Positions 10,509-22,716 of a DNA stretch of 64,000 nt are shown in pieces. The stretch is from NCBI GenBank assembly GCA_947683425.1, contig CANTUQ010000004.1, forward strand, positions 7,354,001 through 7,418,000. The letters are read 5' to 3'. Source of the DNA: Excoecaria cochinchinensis. Its lineage: Eukaryota; Streptophyta; Magnoliopsida; Malpighiales; Euphorbiaceae. Each line of letters starts with the position of its first letter. The first letter of the stretch is position 1. Both the position numbers and the translations under genes were made by a program. The notes under the pieces are model-generated. The model did no database searches, was not told the origin of the DNA, and saw only the letters and a program-made list of their open reading frames with translations.

Positions 10509-12975
10509 GGTGACGCGTGTCGAACCCCGGGGTACCCCAAACTATCCGCTTTCAGGGCTTTCGGGAGGAGGTTCAGGAAACTTGCAAGTGAAATTGCAAG
10601 GGTGTCTATTTTTGGCAACAAGGAGGTTTCATGGAGTCGCCACCCAATAAAACATTGGGAAAGTTTGTCTAGCCTCAGTGAGCCTAAGACAGTGCTACTA
10701 TGTCCATTATAGGCAAGCCGAAGGTGTCTTGGAGGCTTCCACCCTAATGATAGGATGGTCCTCTAGCCTCACGTTTGGGCAAACTAGAGGTGTCTTGGAG
10801 GCGTCCACCCTAACAGAACATTAGGATGGCCCTCCTGCCTTGTGGTGCCTAGGACTGTACAATTTTAAGCCTTTTTACAGGACACAAGAGGTGTCTTGGA
10901 GGCCCCATCCCAATAAAACATTGAGATGGCCCTCTTGCCTCATTGAGGCCAAAGACCAGAGAAGGTTTGGGACTTCCCATTTTTTCATACCTTGGCTAAA
11001 TTTATAGTTAAGTTTTGAATTGATCGTTTCATACCATCTCTCATTCAATTTAATGCAGTTAAATTAAAGCGCAAATTATCCATTCAAGGGAAGCGGTAAA
11101 TAAAGCATAATTAAAATAAAGTGCGCAAAAATAAATTACAACAAAACTAGGGGCAGAATACAACCCCCATTATAAATTGCAAGCGATTTATACATAAATT
11201 GGGATATATATTAGGAGTGTGGACATTGGTCCTCGCATGCATATTTATTACAAAATGATTTTGAGGCGTTGATTTTTATTTGTTAGAAAAATAGGATCCT
11301 CAATTTATAAGAATCCCAATTTGATTAATAAAAAAAACATTTAACCATTTTTACATTAACGGGATAATAGAAGAAGAACATTATTCACCATAACGATATA
11401 AATTAACTAAAAAGGAATAAAGTCTAGAAAGTAAACCCAGGAGCAGACCCTTGGGTCTTTGCAGCGGCTTCTACATCAAATGGCTCCAAATCCACCAAAC
11501 AAGTCAAACATAAAAACTCACAACAATAAAGGACATGTTAGTGTAAAATTAAAGAACCAAAATAAATATGAAATTAAATGATATGGAGGAAAACGGAAGA
11601 AATTGCATAAGAGAACTATTAAAAATAAAAGAAAAAAAAGAAAAGGAGTCAAATGGGGAAAGGAGGCCCAGGGACGGCCCAAAGCGTGCGACCGATGGAC
11701 GTCTCTGGGCGCGACAGACGGGAGTAAGGGCAACCCTCGACGGCCCGTCGTTCGCTTGAGAGACGACCGTCGGTGGTCCTTATGCCCGTCAGTCACCTCT
11801 GTTCCCAAAAAGAAACCCAAAATTGAAATTTTCTTTTTGTTTTAATTTGAATAAAAATAGATTTTTATGCAAGAAATCACCAGAAATAATCAAATTCAAA
11901 ATAATTGATCCAGAATGTTTACCCATGAATTTTTACCTCGTGAAGGTGAATGTTGCAAGATTTTGACTCCTTGAATTCTACAAGGATCAGATTGTGATCA
12001 CATGATCTAGAGAGATTTTTGGTTGCAAAAATCTTACTTTTAAAAAATAGACCAAGAGAAGGAAATTATTTTCTCTTTCTTGGAATTTTAACAGCGATGA
12101 ATATCTGAATTAGCTAGATTTATGAAAATGAATGGATCTCGTTTCCTCGGATTAGTGTGATTCGAGAATAAAATAAAATAAAAGAATAAGAAATTTTGAA
12201 AGAAAATTCTTTTTGTAGAAGTCGAAAAATGAAATCTCTGTGGAAAATTGCTAAGCTTTAGTTTTCTAATTGAGAATTTTTCAGCCAATTTTCCAACCCC
12301 GAGAACTGAATCCCCTTTCCCTATTTATAGATTTAGGAAGAAATTTCAAATAAGTTTAAATTTTAAATTTATATTTGAAGAGGATTTTCCGAAATCAAAT
12401 CAAAACTGAAAGATATTCAGAATATTTCAAAATCAAATCCAATCTTTTAAAAAATATTTGAAAGGATTTTGGAGATTTAAAAGATATTTTGGATATTTTG
12501 TAAATCCCCAGAAATCTCACCCAAAATCTGGCGGTTAAGGCTGCCAAATCACCGACCGACGGTCGTCGGTGGATGACCGATGGCTATCGGAGTAAAGGCT
12601 AACAACGGTCATTTGACCGGCAGCCTTACACGTGGCATAATAGCCACTCGTGAGGTATCGCTCAACCGAACAATGGGCACCGCTCAAGTCGAGCGACGGC
12701 CACCTCCCTCAAGCGATAGTCGGCGCTCAATGCGAGAGACGGGCCCATTGCACGAGTGACGGGCTATACTACCACAGACGGGCTACCCGTCTATGGACCA
12801 AAATTCCAATTTTCAAGGTTTTGACTCTCCGAAATCTCCCGTTCACCCAGAAAACTTTCGATCCTCATAAAACTGGAGAATGAACACCCACAACTTTCAT
12901 CACTTATGCGAAACCAACGTTAGCTTCTTTATCGGGTAACTCTGATCTGGACTACCTCAGGACCTGGTGTCTACA
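10509..12975 (-). repeat. 5' LTR of Tat element F
   Basis: The LTR is 2467 bp. It starts TGTAGACACC at 12975 on the minus strand, as in H. The other end reads CC rather than CA (10509-10510), which is a point change. It has a TATA box at 12321-12329, a donor-like CACGAG|GTAAAAATTC near 11940, and two CpG-rich palindrome islands (about 11690-11800 and 12545-12790, with phrases such as cgaccgtcgg). The U5 end carries degenerate repeats containing the phrase AGGTGTCTTGGAGG (about 10600-10960). Confidence 0.85.
12321..12329 (-). promoter_or_regulatory. TATA box of the F LTR
   Basis: TATAAATAG on the minus strand, about 650 nt from the LTR start. The equivalent in LTR C is at 16662-16670. Confidence 0.55.
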
Positions 12976-13519
12976 AAATGCTTGCGAAAAAATGGATAGA
13001 CCACATCCTAGGCGGTCAAGGGTCCATTAATATCATTTATCGTATTCAAAACTAGTCATGTGTAGTTTTATAGATTAAGATATCCACATGAACATATTAA
13101 ACGTAATCATATTATTATTCATCATGTATTCACTTATTTGCGTATCATTTGTACTAATTACATTTATCGTGTCTATAATATTAGGTATCAAGCACTTATT
13201 TACACATAACAAATCAATTTGCATTTATTGTACTCAAAACTAATTATGTATTGCGTTATAAGTTAAAGTAATCATATGAACTTAGTAAACGTAATCATAT
13301 TATTAATCATCATGCGCTCGTTTAAACTTAACAGATAACTTACGTTTTGATACACATATACATTTATAACACAATAATGAAGGATCAAATTCTTATATTT
13401 CATTAATTACTATTCCAAAGAACATATTGAATAATTCACATTATAAATCATATATGCATAATATAAGTGAGAAACCATGCAAAGAAGAAATCTTTTCAAA
13501 ACATTTTTAGGAAAAGAGG

Positions 13520-14010
13520 TCTGTCGCGCTCGCGAAAGACGAGTCCCAGGAGGCAATTATGAGTCGTGCTCACTGTCGCGGCTTGTAAAGGCAACACATC
13601 AAAGCATAACAAAGAACAGAGGGAAAACAGGTGAAGGGGCAGAAGCTTGCACGATTCGTGCTCTCTTGCACGACTCGTGCTTGCTTGCACGACTCGTACT
13701 CGGATGCACAACTCGTGCTAGCTGCCACCCGACTCTGCCAAGACGTGCACTTTATGCCGAGTTGTGCTGGTTGATAGGACTCGTGCAATCCTCCTCTAAA
13801 GTCACGACTCGTAATGAAGCCAGCCTCTCGCAAGGAGCTGTCACGAGTCGTGCACAACGTCACGACTCGTGACAGAGTCTTATCATCATAACTCGTGATA
13901 ATTGTCATGACTCGTGATGAAGCCAACCCAAAGCAGGAAGCTGTCGAGTCATGCACAACGTCAAGACTCATGACAGAGGCTTATTATTATGAGTCGTGAC
14001 GAAGCCACGG
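13520..14010. repeat. Palindrome island in LTR K (CACGA-N-TCGTG)
   Basis: Dense copies of gcacgactcgtgc, tcacgactcgtga and one-base variants, plus a tcgcgctcgcga form at the start (about 13524). Opposite centre bases (G or C) are the same palindrome read on the two strands. Confidence 0.85.
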
Positions 14011-14600
14011 GATGCTCGGTGATTTCCAGATCTGTAGAAATTCTGCAGAAATCCACCATCCACCAAAACACACCCAAACCCCCAATCAAAACAAATGCCA
14101 ACAAATTGCTTTAAGAGTGCATCAATAAATCATTATAACTCAATACTAACAAAACCCATAACATTTATACTAACTTGAACCTCAATAATCATCAAATTCC
14201 TGAAAAATCAACCTAAAATGCAAACCATGAAAAATGCATCAAAACACATAAATTCCCAAACCTGAATTCCTTTACTCCTAATAGCTTCCTTAGATGATCC
14301 TCCTTGATTCTAAACTAATTCAAGATCTTTCTCATCCCAAAATCCTCATCAATCACACAAACACAAAACCCTAGATTAAGAACACATCTTAACAACAATG
14401 AAGAAGATGAAGAAAAGAAAGAACTCAACAAAATTTACCCAAAATAATCTCTTGAGTTGATCGATTTCCACCACACTCAGCCAAAGGAAGAGGGATCAAG
14501 ATGGAGCAAAGAGGAAGGAAGAAGAGAAGGAGAAGGAGGCGTGAGGGAGAGAGAACAAGAGGGCTAGGGCAATTTTCTGCTCTTCCTTTCTCTTTCCTTT

Positions 14601-14610
14601 CCCTTTTATA
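14601..14610 (-). promoter_or_regulatory. TATA box of LTR K
   Basis: TATAAAAGGG on the minus strand, about 255 nt from the LTR start and upstream of the donor-like GTAAAT. It is the strongest TATA match in the Tekay-like LTRs here. Confidence 0.6.
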
Positions 14611-14865
14611 CCCTTCTCTAAATCCTTGTCACATGTCCTTCTATAATTGGTGGAACTTGACCACTCACACCTTACACCCATGCATGGCACTACACACAAG
14701 ACTAACCCTCACTAAGACATACACTACTTCCCTATGAGCATGCACACTCTATCAAAATCCACAAAACAGGCATATAACCCAAAATACAATTAACACATGA
14801 TAACCCACACACATATGCACACATGCCCATAGCTCAAACTACTAGGGGGAAAACAAGGTGTGACA

Positions 14866-17396
14866 ATTCGAAAGAGGTTCATATAACTTATAAGAGATTA
14901 CAAGTGCGTCTATTTTGGGCAACAAGGAGGTGTTTTGGAGTCGCCATCCAATAAGACATTGGGAAAGGTCGTCTAGCCTCATTGAGCCTAAGACAGTGTA
15001 TGTGTGTCTATTTTGGGCAATTAGAGACATTTTGGAATACTCCTTCCGATAGAACATTGGAAGGATTCATCTAATCTCGTGAAGCCTAAGACGATGCATA
15101 TGTGTCTATTTTGGGCAAGTCAGAGATATTTTGGAGTTCCAACCCCAATAGAACATTGATACGGTTCGTCTAACCTCGTGGAGCCTAAGACAATGCATTT
15201 GGGCCTATTTAGGGAAACAAGAGATATTTTGGAATCTCCTCCTCAATAGAACATAGAGCAGGTTCATCTAACCTCATTGAGCTTAAGACCAGAGATGGTT
15301 CGGGACTTCCCATTTATTCATACCTTGATTTAAGTTATGATTGAGCTTTGATCTTTAAGATTTTATTCCTTTTCTCATGCATTTCGATCCAAGAATTTAA
15401 AGCTCAGATCAACCACGTAAAGGAAAGCGATAAATAAAGCAAAATAAAAAAAGGCTAAACAAAGATATAACAAATTACAACAAAACCAGGGTGGAATGCA
15501 ACCCCTAATATTAAATAAATGCGAATTATACACAAAACAGGATATTTGTTATAGGATGAAGACATTGGTCTTCGCATGCACATTTAGAGAAAAATAATAT
15601 TAAGATATCTATTTTGTTTGGACGAAAAATCAAGACATTGGTCTCATTTTATTTAGGAAAATCCCATTCATTTGTAGAAATCTTTAGCCATTTTTCATTA
15701 GCAGGCTCAAAATAATATTTACGATAAATGGTACATGAAAATTGAAATGAAAGGAAATAAGATAAAGAAATAAACCCGAATAAATGTCCTCGAATCATCC
15801 TATTGTTCTTCATTTTTAAACACCCCAAATTCAAGAAAAATAGTTAAACTCACAAGAAAAACAGTTAAACTCACAAGAAAAACAAAAAGCATATTAGTGC
15901 AATAATTAAATAATAAAATGGACATGATAAAATGAATAAAGATGAAAAATCTATAAAAAATTTCATCATAGAAAATAAAAAATTAGGATGAAAAGAGGTA
16001 AAAAAAAGAATTTAGAAAATGAGGGAGAAAGGCCCAGGTACGGCATACATTGCGAGAATGACGGCCGTCCTTAGGCCGATCGACGAGCAAAGGCGGAGTT
16101 CCGCGACAGCCTGTCGCTCGAGTGAGCGACGGCCGTCAATGGATCTTCTGCCCGTCGGTCACCCCTGACCCGAAAAAAAAAAAAGAAAATTAGTTAAAAC
16201 TTTTTGATTTTTCCATTTTTAATCACCCTTTCAAGCAAATCAAACCTGAATAAATTAATGTGAAGCAATAAAATGAATTAGAAATTGATCTAGAATATTT
16301 AGACTGGGAATATTACCTTTTGAAGGCGAATATCATGAGATTTCTGCCCATGAGTTCTATAAGGATTATTCAACGATGTGCAATTTCGAGGAGTTTTTAC
16401 CGCAAAATTGTATTTTTGAAATAGGATCAAGAAAAGAAAATTATGTTTTTCTTTCTCGATGTTTTGTAGCAATTATGAATGCTAAAAATGCTAAATCGAG
16501 TAAGAACGAATGGATTTCATATTCTCGGGCTCACCTTAATTTGAAAAAGATTTGACAAGATTTTTGATGAGAGTAAGAAAAAACTCATTTTCGGAATTCT
16601 CGTAAGAAATCTTCAATGTTTTATAAAAATTCCCCAACCCTGAATAATGATCGCTAGCTCCCTATTTATAGGTTAAGGAGAATAATTCAAATTCCTTTAA
16701 ATTTTAAATTTGAAATTGAAAAATATTTATGAAATCAGAATCAAAACCAACTAATTTGCAAAATATTTCCAAAATCAAATTCGAAATTTGAAAATATTTG
16801 AAAAGATTTGGAAATCCTTATAAATCTGGGAAAAAGATTTTAAAATCTTTGGAAAATTTGGGAGAATCCCGTGAAATAGCACTACAAATCCTCCATCGAA
16901 GGGCGTCGCTCGATGTCCGATGAGCATCGATCATGGGACATGCCTGATGCTTCGAGCGGCGGGCCACTTCGCGAGGGACGGTGGATAAGGGATAGCCATC
17001 ACTCGCGAGGGACAGTCGCCTTACGAGCGAGCAATGGCCGTCGCTCCTCGCGAAAGGCAGGCCATCACACATGAACGACGGGTGCCATTAGCACGAGAGA
17101 TGGGCCTATCCCGAGCGAGCAACGGGCACCACTCGCGCAAGGGGAGGCTGTCTCTCGACACGAGCGATGGGCATCTCTCATGATCGATGAGCCTCCTGTC
17201 AATCAACCAAAATCAAAAGATTTCCCATTGATGAACTACTCTTAACGCACCAAACCTCCTATTATCGAAAAAAACTTCAATCCTTGTGAATTTGAAGGGG
17301 GAAAGCCCATAAATTTTGCCCACTTGCCCGGAAACGGGCATTGATATCTTCAACGAGTAACTCTGATCTGAACTACTTCAGGACCTAGTGTCTACA
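14866..17396 (-). repeat. Truncated Tat-lineage LTR C
   Basis: It starts TGTAGACACTAGG at 17396 on the minus strand and parallels F and H, with a TATA box at 16662-16670, a donor-like AAAG|GTAATATT near 16310 and CpG-rich palindrome islands (about 16035-16165 and 16895-17190). It stops about 55-60 nt short of the LTR end expected from H, joined to LTR K at 14865/14866. The right side lies in the 3' LTR of D. Its U5 holds a 98-bp tandem array. No coding gene is present. Confidence 0.8.
14908..15300 (-). repeat. 98-bp x 4 tandem array in the U5 of LTR C
   Basis: Units begin at 14908, 15006, 15104 and about 15203, each starting with a form of gtctattttgggcaa and containing AACATTGG and GCCTAAGAC phrases. 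Steps are 98, 98 and 99 bp. H has fewer units at the same place and F has diverged ones. Confidence 0.8.
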
Positions 17397-18611
17397 GTGA
17401 CGCTTGTACCTCTGTTGCGCCTGCGACAAAGCAGGGATAACTCTTTTGTCGCACTCGCAGCATAGCTCACGAACGAAATAGAACACCACAAGCACTACTG
17501 TCATGCTCGCGCCCATTATCACGCTCGTGATAGTGCACAATCCAATAATAAACATCGTACGGAGCATTCTATCGTGCCCACGACTATTGTCATGATCGTG
17601 ATAGAACAAGGATGTCAACACAATGTTACAATTTCACATACCTCTAATAGCACTTATTTACACTACTCGCTTTACATGCACTCTAAGCAAATCATCAACA
17701 TACCTCATATCATCCACATGCATTTACAGCTAGTCAAACACTCATATCTCATAATTATACATACATTTAATACAACTATAGTCATAGTTTTGCACTTACT
17801 TAACATCATGCATATTATCACATATAACACATTTCAATGATCAATAGAACTTCATCTACTCACCATGCTATTCTTAATGCAACCTAGAAACTAGAAGAGT
17901 TTTAGAACCCTTCAAAACCCACGTTTTCCCCATATAAATTACACATGCAAAAATACATAGAATAAAAATAGAATCCCAAACCTCTTGAAGCTCTCTTTCA
18001 ATCTTCACAAACTAAGTGACCTTTTCCTTCCCTTTTGCCTTTCTACTAGCTTCTCGAACTTACAAACACACATACACACACATACAACACTAAAATAAGA
18101 ACTACAAACTGAAATTCAATTCAAATGGAAGAATGAAACTAGAGTCAAGCTTACCTTTAAATTGACTCAGACTAGCAATCAATTAAGCCCACTTGAAACC
18201 CATTAAGCTAACTCTAAGGATGGAATTCTTGCTAGAAGAAATGAGATGAAGAGAAAGACAACTATAGATTTCTTAAGGAATGGCCAGCCAAATGAATATC
18301 AAACTGCCAAATTCAGCCTTACATAATCTATTTATATGCGTGCAATATACTAGGTGTCAAACTACAAAGGTGACATTTGGACTCCACTATCCTCATAACT
18401 AATGCTAATTAATCTAGCTTAATTAATATAATCCTCCATTTAGCCCTAATCATACATAATTACTTTTTGGTCACTAAACTATTTAATTCCATGCAATTAC
18501 ATCTTAATTTCTTAATTACATTTTAGTCCAATTACTATAAACTCTCAATTAAACTCACTAAACTACTCTAACCATGCTCAATACTCATGGGGTCAATTTC
18601 GAGTTGTTACA
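17397..18611 (-). repeat. Truncated 3' LTR of element D
   Basis: This is closely similar to D's 5' LTR (48544-48858 joined to 59298-60203): shared phrases include acagtgcacaat, catacctctaatagcactt and GTTTGGGA. The LTR start on the minus strand is TGTAACAACTCG at 18611, next to a polypurine tract (plus-strand actctcccctacttaagga). The other end is cut off by Tat LTR C at 17396. It contains a palindrome island (about 17400-17610, decayed relative to the 5' LTR), a TATA box (18328-18336) and a mini-exon. Confidence 0.85.
18328..18336 (-). promoter_or_regulatory. TATA box of D 3' LTR
   Basis: TATAAATAG on the minus strand, followed downstream by the donor AAAG|GTAAGC (GT at 18154). The same box is at 59920-59928 in the 5' LTR. 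Confidence 0.55.
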
Positions 18612-19046
18612 ACTCTCCCCTACTTAAGGATTTTTGTAACACCCCCTACCCATATGTAGGCCCCATCCTAATAGGAGTGAGATGCCGTAGGAGCAGGGGT
18701 GTCACACCAGAGAGATCGATACAAACCAAACATTCATCCACAAAAATAACATACGAAAACATAGCGAAAATTAAAACTTTTGAGAAATAACAACTGATCA
18801 TACATTAATATAATAAAATCATTACAATAATATTATGATCAATTGCCAAGCAAAATAATTACATATCCAAAATAAAGAAGAGCGGAAGCTTACAAAATTA
18901 AAGATACAATGAGAGTTCTAATACAAAAAGAATCATCCTAACTATTATAAAAATAGCCCTAAAACTAATCCCTTCGATGTTGGCTTGATTGGCGATGACT
19001 CTCCCAAAGCAAAATGCCTTCCGCACCTGCACGGATAAAACCCGTG

Positions 19047-19064
19047 CTAAGCGATAGCGCTTAG
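19047..19064 (-). other. Conserved CTAAGCG hairpin, B 3' LTR (second copy at 30273-30290)
   Basis: Perfect 7-bp stem with a 4-nt loop. In the 5' LTR copy one closing pair becomes a G-T wobble. The CCGTGCAGGT block follows in the sense direction (plus-strand acctgcacgg). Confidence 0.8.
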
Positions 19065-19779
19065 TGGGGAAACACAAAATAAAAGAGTGGATGGCCATTC
19101 ACAATGGTCGTCAAAGCATAACACATACGATATGACATATGCGGATAATCATGTCAGATATATAATCATGCTTGCATAATACAAACATACATTCAGAAGC
19201 TCATATCCACATTCGTGTACTTGTTAACTGATAGCTCATACGTATCATCATATTCATTCGGATATCATAATCTTGTAATCTTTTCAAAGAAGAACAAAAC
19301 AAATAAAGCACCTGGTGACTCACAATAGTGGATAACGAGTATACAGACAGTACCTTACGGGTACGAATCAAATACAGACAATACCTTACGGGTACAAATC
19401 GAAAACAAATTATTTAATCACATTTAAAATAATTTTTCGGAGGGGACCTTAAACAAGATCCAAAATTCATAAGGGTTCGCGAGGAACCAGACGGGAACCT
19501 GATCATGGTCCAAACAGAACTGAGGCTGCAGCTAAAAATCTCGATTAGGCATGCCTAACTATCCACTAGACTGACTTTCGCGGGTCGTGCATAATCCAAA
19601 TCATGTCTCAATTCACAATATATATATAATTTTTCATGCATAATTCATATAAATATAGTCATATAAACAAGTTCATATAACATACAGTAGGAAAAAGACA
19701 AGAAAAAGACATTTGAAGTTCATTTTGGGAAAACTGGGCACGTGAGAAAACAGGGCAGATCGGGGGGCTTCTATCACAC

Positions 19780-19903
19780 TCGCGACAGTAAGACATCGGA
19801 CACGAGTCATGCTGAAGGACACGACTCGTGTCGGATGTCCCTCCTCCCAGTCGTGCTCTAAAGCACGACATGCAGAAGAATCCACACCAGCACGAGTCGT
19901 GCT
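19780..19903. repeat. Palindrome island of B 3' LTR, left half (continues 24434-24620; 5' LTR copy 44750-45075)
   Basis: Copies of cacgagtcgtg and a gtcgcgctcg form. Element G is inserted in this island, and its 5-bp duplication gtgct is the end of one palindrome. Confidence 0.8.
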
Positions 19904-22583
19904 TTTCACACCCCAAAAGTGGCCTGGTTGGAATTAGCAATTTTAATTGGACAATATGGATATGTTGGTAATTTTTACAAGAGTAATTAAGGGCAATTGG
20001 GTAATTTTACAAGTGAAAGAGGATTTAATTGCAAGGAATTAAAAGTATTAAATTGCAGATTTTTATTTAGTGAGTAAAAAGTATTTTGACAAGGATTTAT
20101 TAGTAATTGTAAGGAGCTATTGGAAAAAGAGTTATTAGTGGATTTGGGGGTCCAATCAGAACATGACAAGTGGAGAGGTGAGTGTGTGCATGTGGGAGAG
20201 AGAAAAGAGGGTTTCAGAATTTTTCTTTAGCTTCCTAAAGAAGCCATCAGATTTCACTCTCTTTCTCTCTTGCTCTCTCTCACGTTAGCCACGCTTCTCC
20301 TCTCCATTTTCTGTTCTTTCCCATTTGCATGTGTGTTCATCCATTGTGGAGCTAGGGTTTGAGTTTGGAAGAAGTTTCAGGAGGTAAGTGGCTGTAAGTT
20401 TTTGTGTGGTTCTCCATCTTCTCCTTCTTTCGGGATATTCATTACTATTTCATTGCGTTTATATTGTGTTTTATTTGTCAGTTCATGAAAACTGCTGAAG
20501 AGAAGAGGAAGGATAAAGGAAAAGGAAAGGTTGTGGATTGAAGGATACAGTGGAAGTTGAACTTTATTAACAGGTTTGGGAGTGTCTGTCCTTTCTCATT
20601 TTGGATCTTGTTTCCTGTCTGATGTGAATGTTATTTATGTGTGTTTGTATATCGAAATGCAAGAGTAAGATAAATTTATATGTATGATTTGTAGTGGTAA
20701 AGTTCTGGTGTTTTGAACGTTAAAAGGGAGAGGTATATACATGAGTGTGAATGTAAAATCCTGGGTTGTTGACGTTCTGGTATTGCCCTCTGTTTGAATA
20801 GTAAAAATACGTGACTTGTATTAAGATTCCTATAAATATATTCTGGAGACTTGAAGGTACGTGTTTGCATATTTATTGCATGAAAATGGTTTTGGGCAAG
20901 ATGGAGTTTTGAATTTTTGATGTACTCTGTTTTCTGCGTTTGCTGTTTTCACGTTTTCTGAAAATTCTAGGAAACAGTTCTTCCTTCTAGCGGAGAGTGA
21001 GGAGGATCACGAGTCGTGAGTGAGAATCACAACTTGTGACCCTCTTCTTTAGGAAGTCACGAGTCGTGATGGAGGTTCACGACTCGTGACCGTCCCTTCT
21101 GCTGCGAGAAGCCTGCACGAGATCTCAACTCGTGACCTCCCCTTCCTTAGTGTTGGTGTCACGAGTCATGATGGAGGATCATGACTCGTGACTGCCCTTT
21201 TGTGAGACGCTTGCGAGAAGCTAGTGTCACGAGTCACAATTGCCTGTGTGACTCGTGACTGGCCTCTCTTCATCTTCTGCCCTGTTTTAAAAAACAAAGT
21301 TTTAAACTTCTGTTATATGTACATGACACATGATTGGGTTTTAAATCTGTATTACAATTTGATAATTGTTTAATTATGAGATATGTATACATGATTAATA
21401 ATGATGTACATGATTTAAATGCTTATAATTTACATGAACATGGAGTATTTCAATGTGAGTTATATGTTCTTATTACCTCCTGTATATGATATATATATTT
21501 ATATATTTTTGAATTTGATCGATATACATGTATACATGAGTTATAGGTTCGTATTTAATTCAATTCACATGATATGATAATGATACGTGAGTTTTTGAGT
21601 TGTGTTTTTAAGCCTGAATAGTCATAGTAGTGGATAAGTAAGCGCTTACTTAGGTCAGGGTGTGTGTGCAGCTGCTATATGATAAAACGTTATATGCGGG
21701 TCCCGTTTGGATCCTTGTTTCGACCACGTTTGGGTCTATATGGAAATAGAGAGAGACTTCGGTCTCCATATGAAAATCACATGTTTGAGAATCATGTCTC
21801 CATATTCTTGGGATACTGTGTTATATCAGTATCCAATGGACCGCATCCACTTCTAAAGAGTATCTTCAGACTAATCAGGCTATATGTTATTATGTGTTGC
21901 ATATGTTGAGATATATATTGAGGATTAAATGTTTAAGATGAGTAAGAATTCATGAATAACTTTATGATATGTACCTTGTATCTGTGTACTTAGAATGGTG
22001 AGAAGTATGAATTGAATAATTAATTGCTTGTAAAGTATGTTGATGCATGTCTTGTAGAATTAGGAAAATATGCTTATATGTAATTTTGATGCCTTTGATT
22101 ATTGAATCAAAACTTAATTGCACGTTTATGGTTTCGATGAGTTTAAATTATTGTTGTAAATATTGTGTATGCATATTTTCATTTGTTTTGTTCCTCCCCA
22201 CTAGGTGTTATCGCTTAGCACGGCTTCTTTTCCAGTGCAGGTGGCGAGTTCGGTTTGGAGTTAGACATCTGCAGGTCGGCCACTAGAAGTCTTTTTGGAT
22301 GAAGTTTATTTTTATGTCTTCCGCTGTTATTTTGTACTTGGCTTGTTCATAGCAAAATGAATCTTTTGTAATAGAACAACTATTTTCGTATATGTATTTT
22401 CTTTCAAGCCTGTTTGGTAAAACGATATTGATATGATGTATGTTCAAGGACTTGCTATATTTTGTTTAAAGGTTTCTTCATATCTCATTTTGGTTTTGTT
22501 TATTAGTGTGTATTTGGATTTGTATATGTGTTTGCCCGTGTGGCGCTCCGGTATCCTTCCAACGGGGGTATCGGGGTGTTACA
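19904..22583 (+). repeat. 5' LTR of element G
   Basis: The LTR is 2680 bp and ends GGGGTGTTACA. It contains a donor-like GAG|GTAAGTGG (GT at 20384), a mini-exon (20482-20573) that can encode MKTAEEKRKDKGKGKVVD, the AG|GTTTGGGA motif (from 20574), a palindrome island (about 20995-21265, tcacgagtcgtga class) and the conserved hairpin at 22201-22218 (CTAGGTG/CGCTTAG, with two wobble pairs). No host gene is present; the open frame at 22433-22849 is LTR sequence. Confidence 0.88.
20384..20573 (+). other. Candidate LTR intron (20384-20481) and Lys-rich mini-exon (20482-20573), element G
   Basis: The 98-nt candidate intron runs from GTAAGTGG to TTTGTCAG. The exon has its own ATG and an 18-codon frame with KGKGK before a stop, then ends AACAG|GTTTGGG. 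The order and lengths match A (99 and 78 nt). Splicing is inferred. Confidence 0.4.
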
Positions 22584-22586
22584 GCT

Positions 22587-22598
22587 TGGTATCAGAGC
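22587..22598 (+). other. iMet-tRNA primer-binding site of G
   Basis: TGGTATCAGAGC, 3 nt after the LTR end at 22583. Confidence 0.9.
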
Positions 22599-22716
22599 CC
22601 AGGTTTGGTGGTTCTGGGTTATGTTGTGATTGTTTGAGTGAAGAGTCGAGTCTATGCATGCGAGTCAGTTTTGTGTCGTGGACTAATGCAGATGTCTTGT
22701 GTTGTGTAGTGTTTAT

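Larger units (their letters stand above)
12976..14865 (-). repeat. Truncated Tekay-like LTR, element K
   Basis: On the minus strand it starts TGTCACACCTTG at 14865, has a TATA box, a donor-like GGGTAAAT (GT at 14438), the conserved AG|GTTTGGGA (plus-strand tcccaaac at 14254-14261) and a palindrome island, all in the order seen in A, B and G. Its far end is lost at 12975/12976, where Tat LTR F abuts. No polypurine tract or internal region follows at 14866: a truncated Tat LTR is joined directly. No coding gene is present. The long frames near 13477-13971 come from the palindrome island. Confidence 0.75.

Noticed and set aside
13477..13971. Overlapping 131- and 133-codon open frames on both strands
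   Set aside because: They arise from CpG-rich palindromes lacking stop codons in LTR K. There is no domain, and both strands are open at once.
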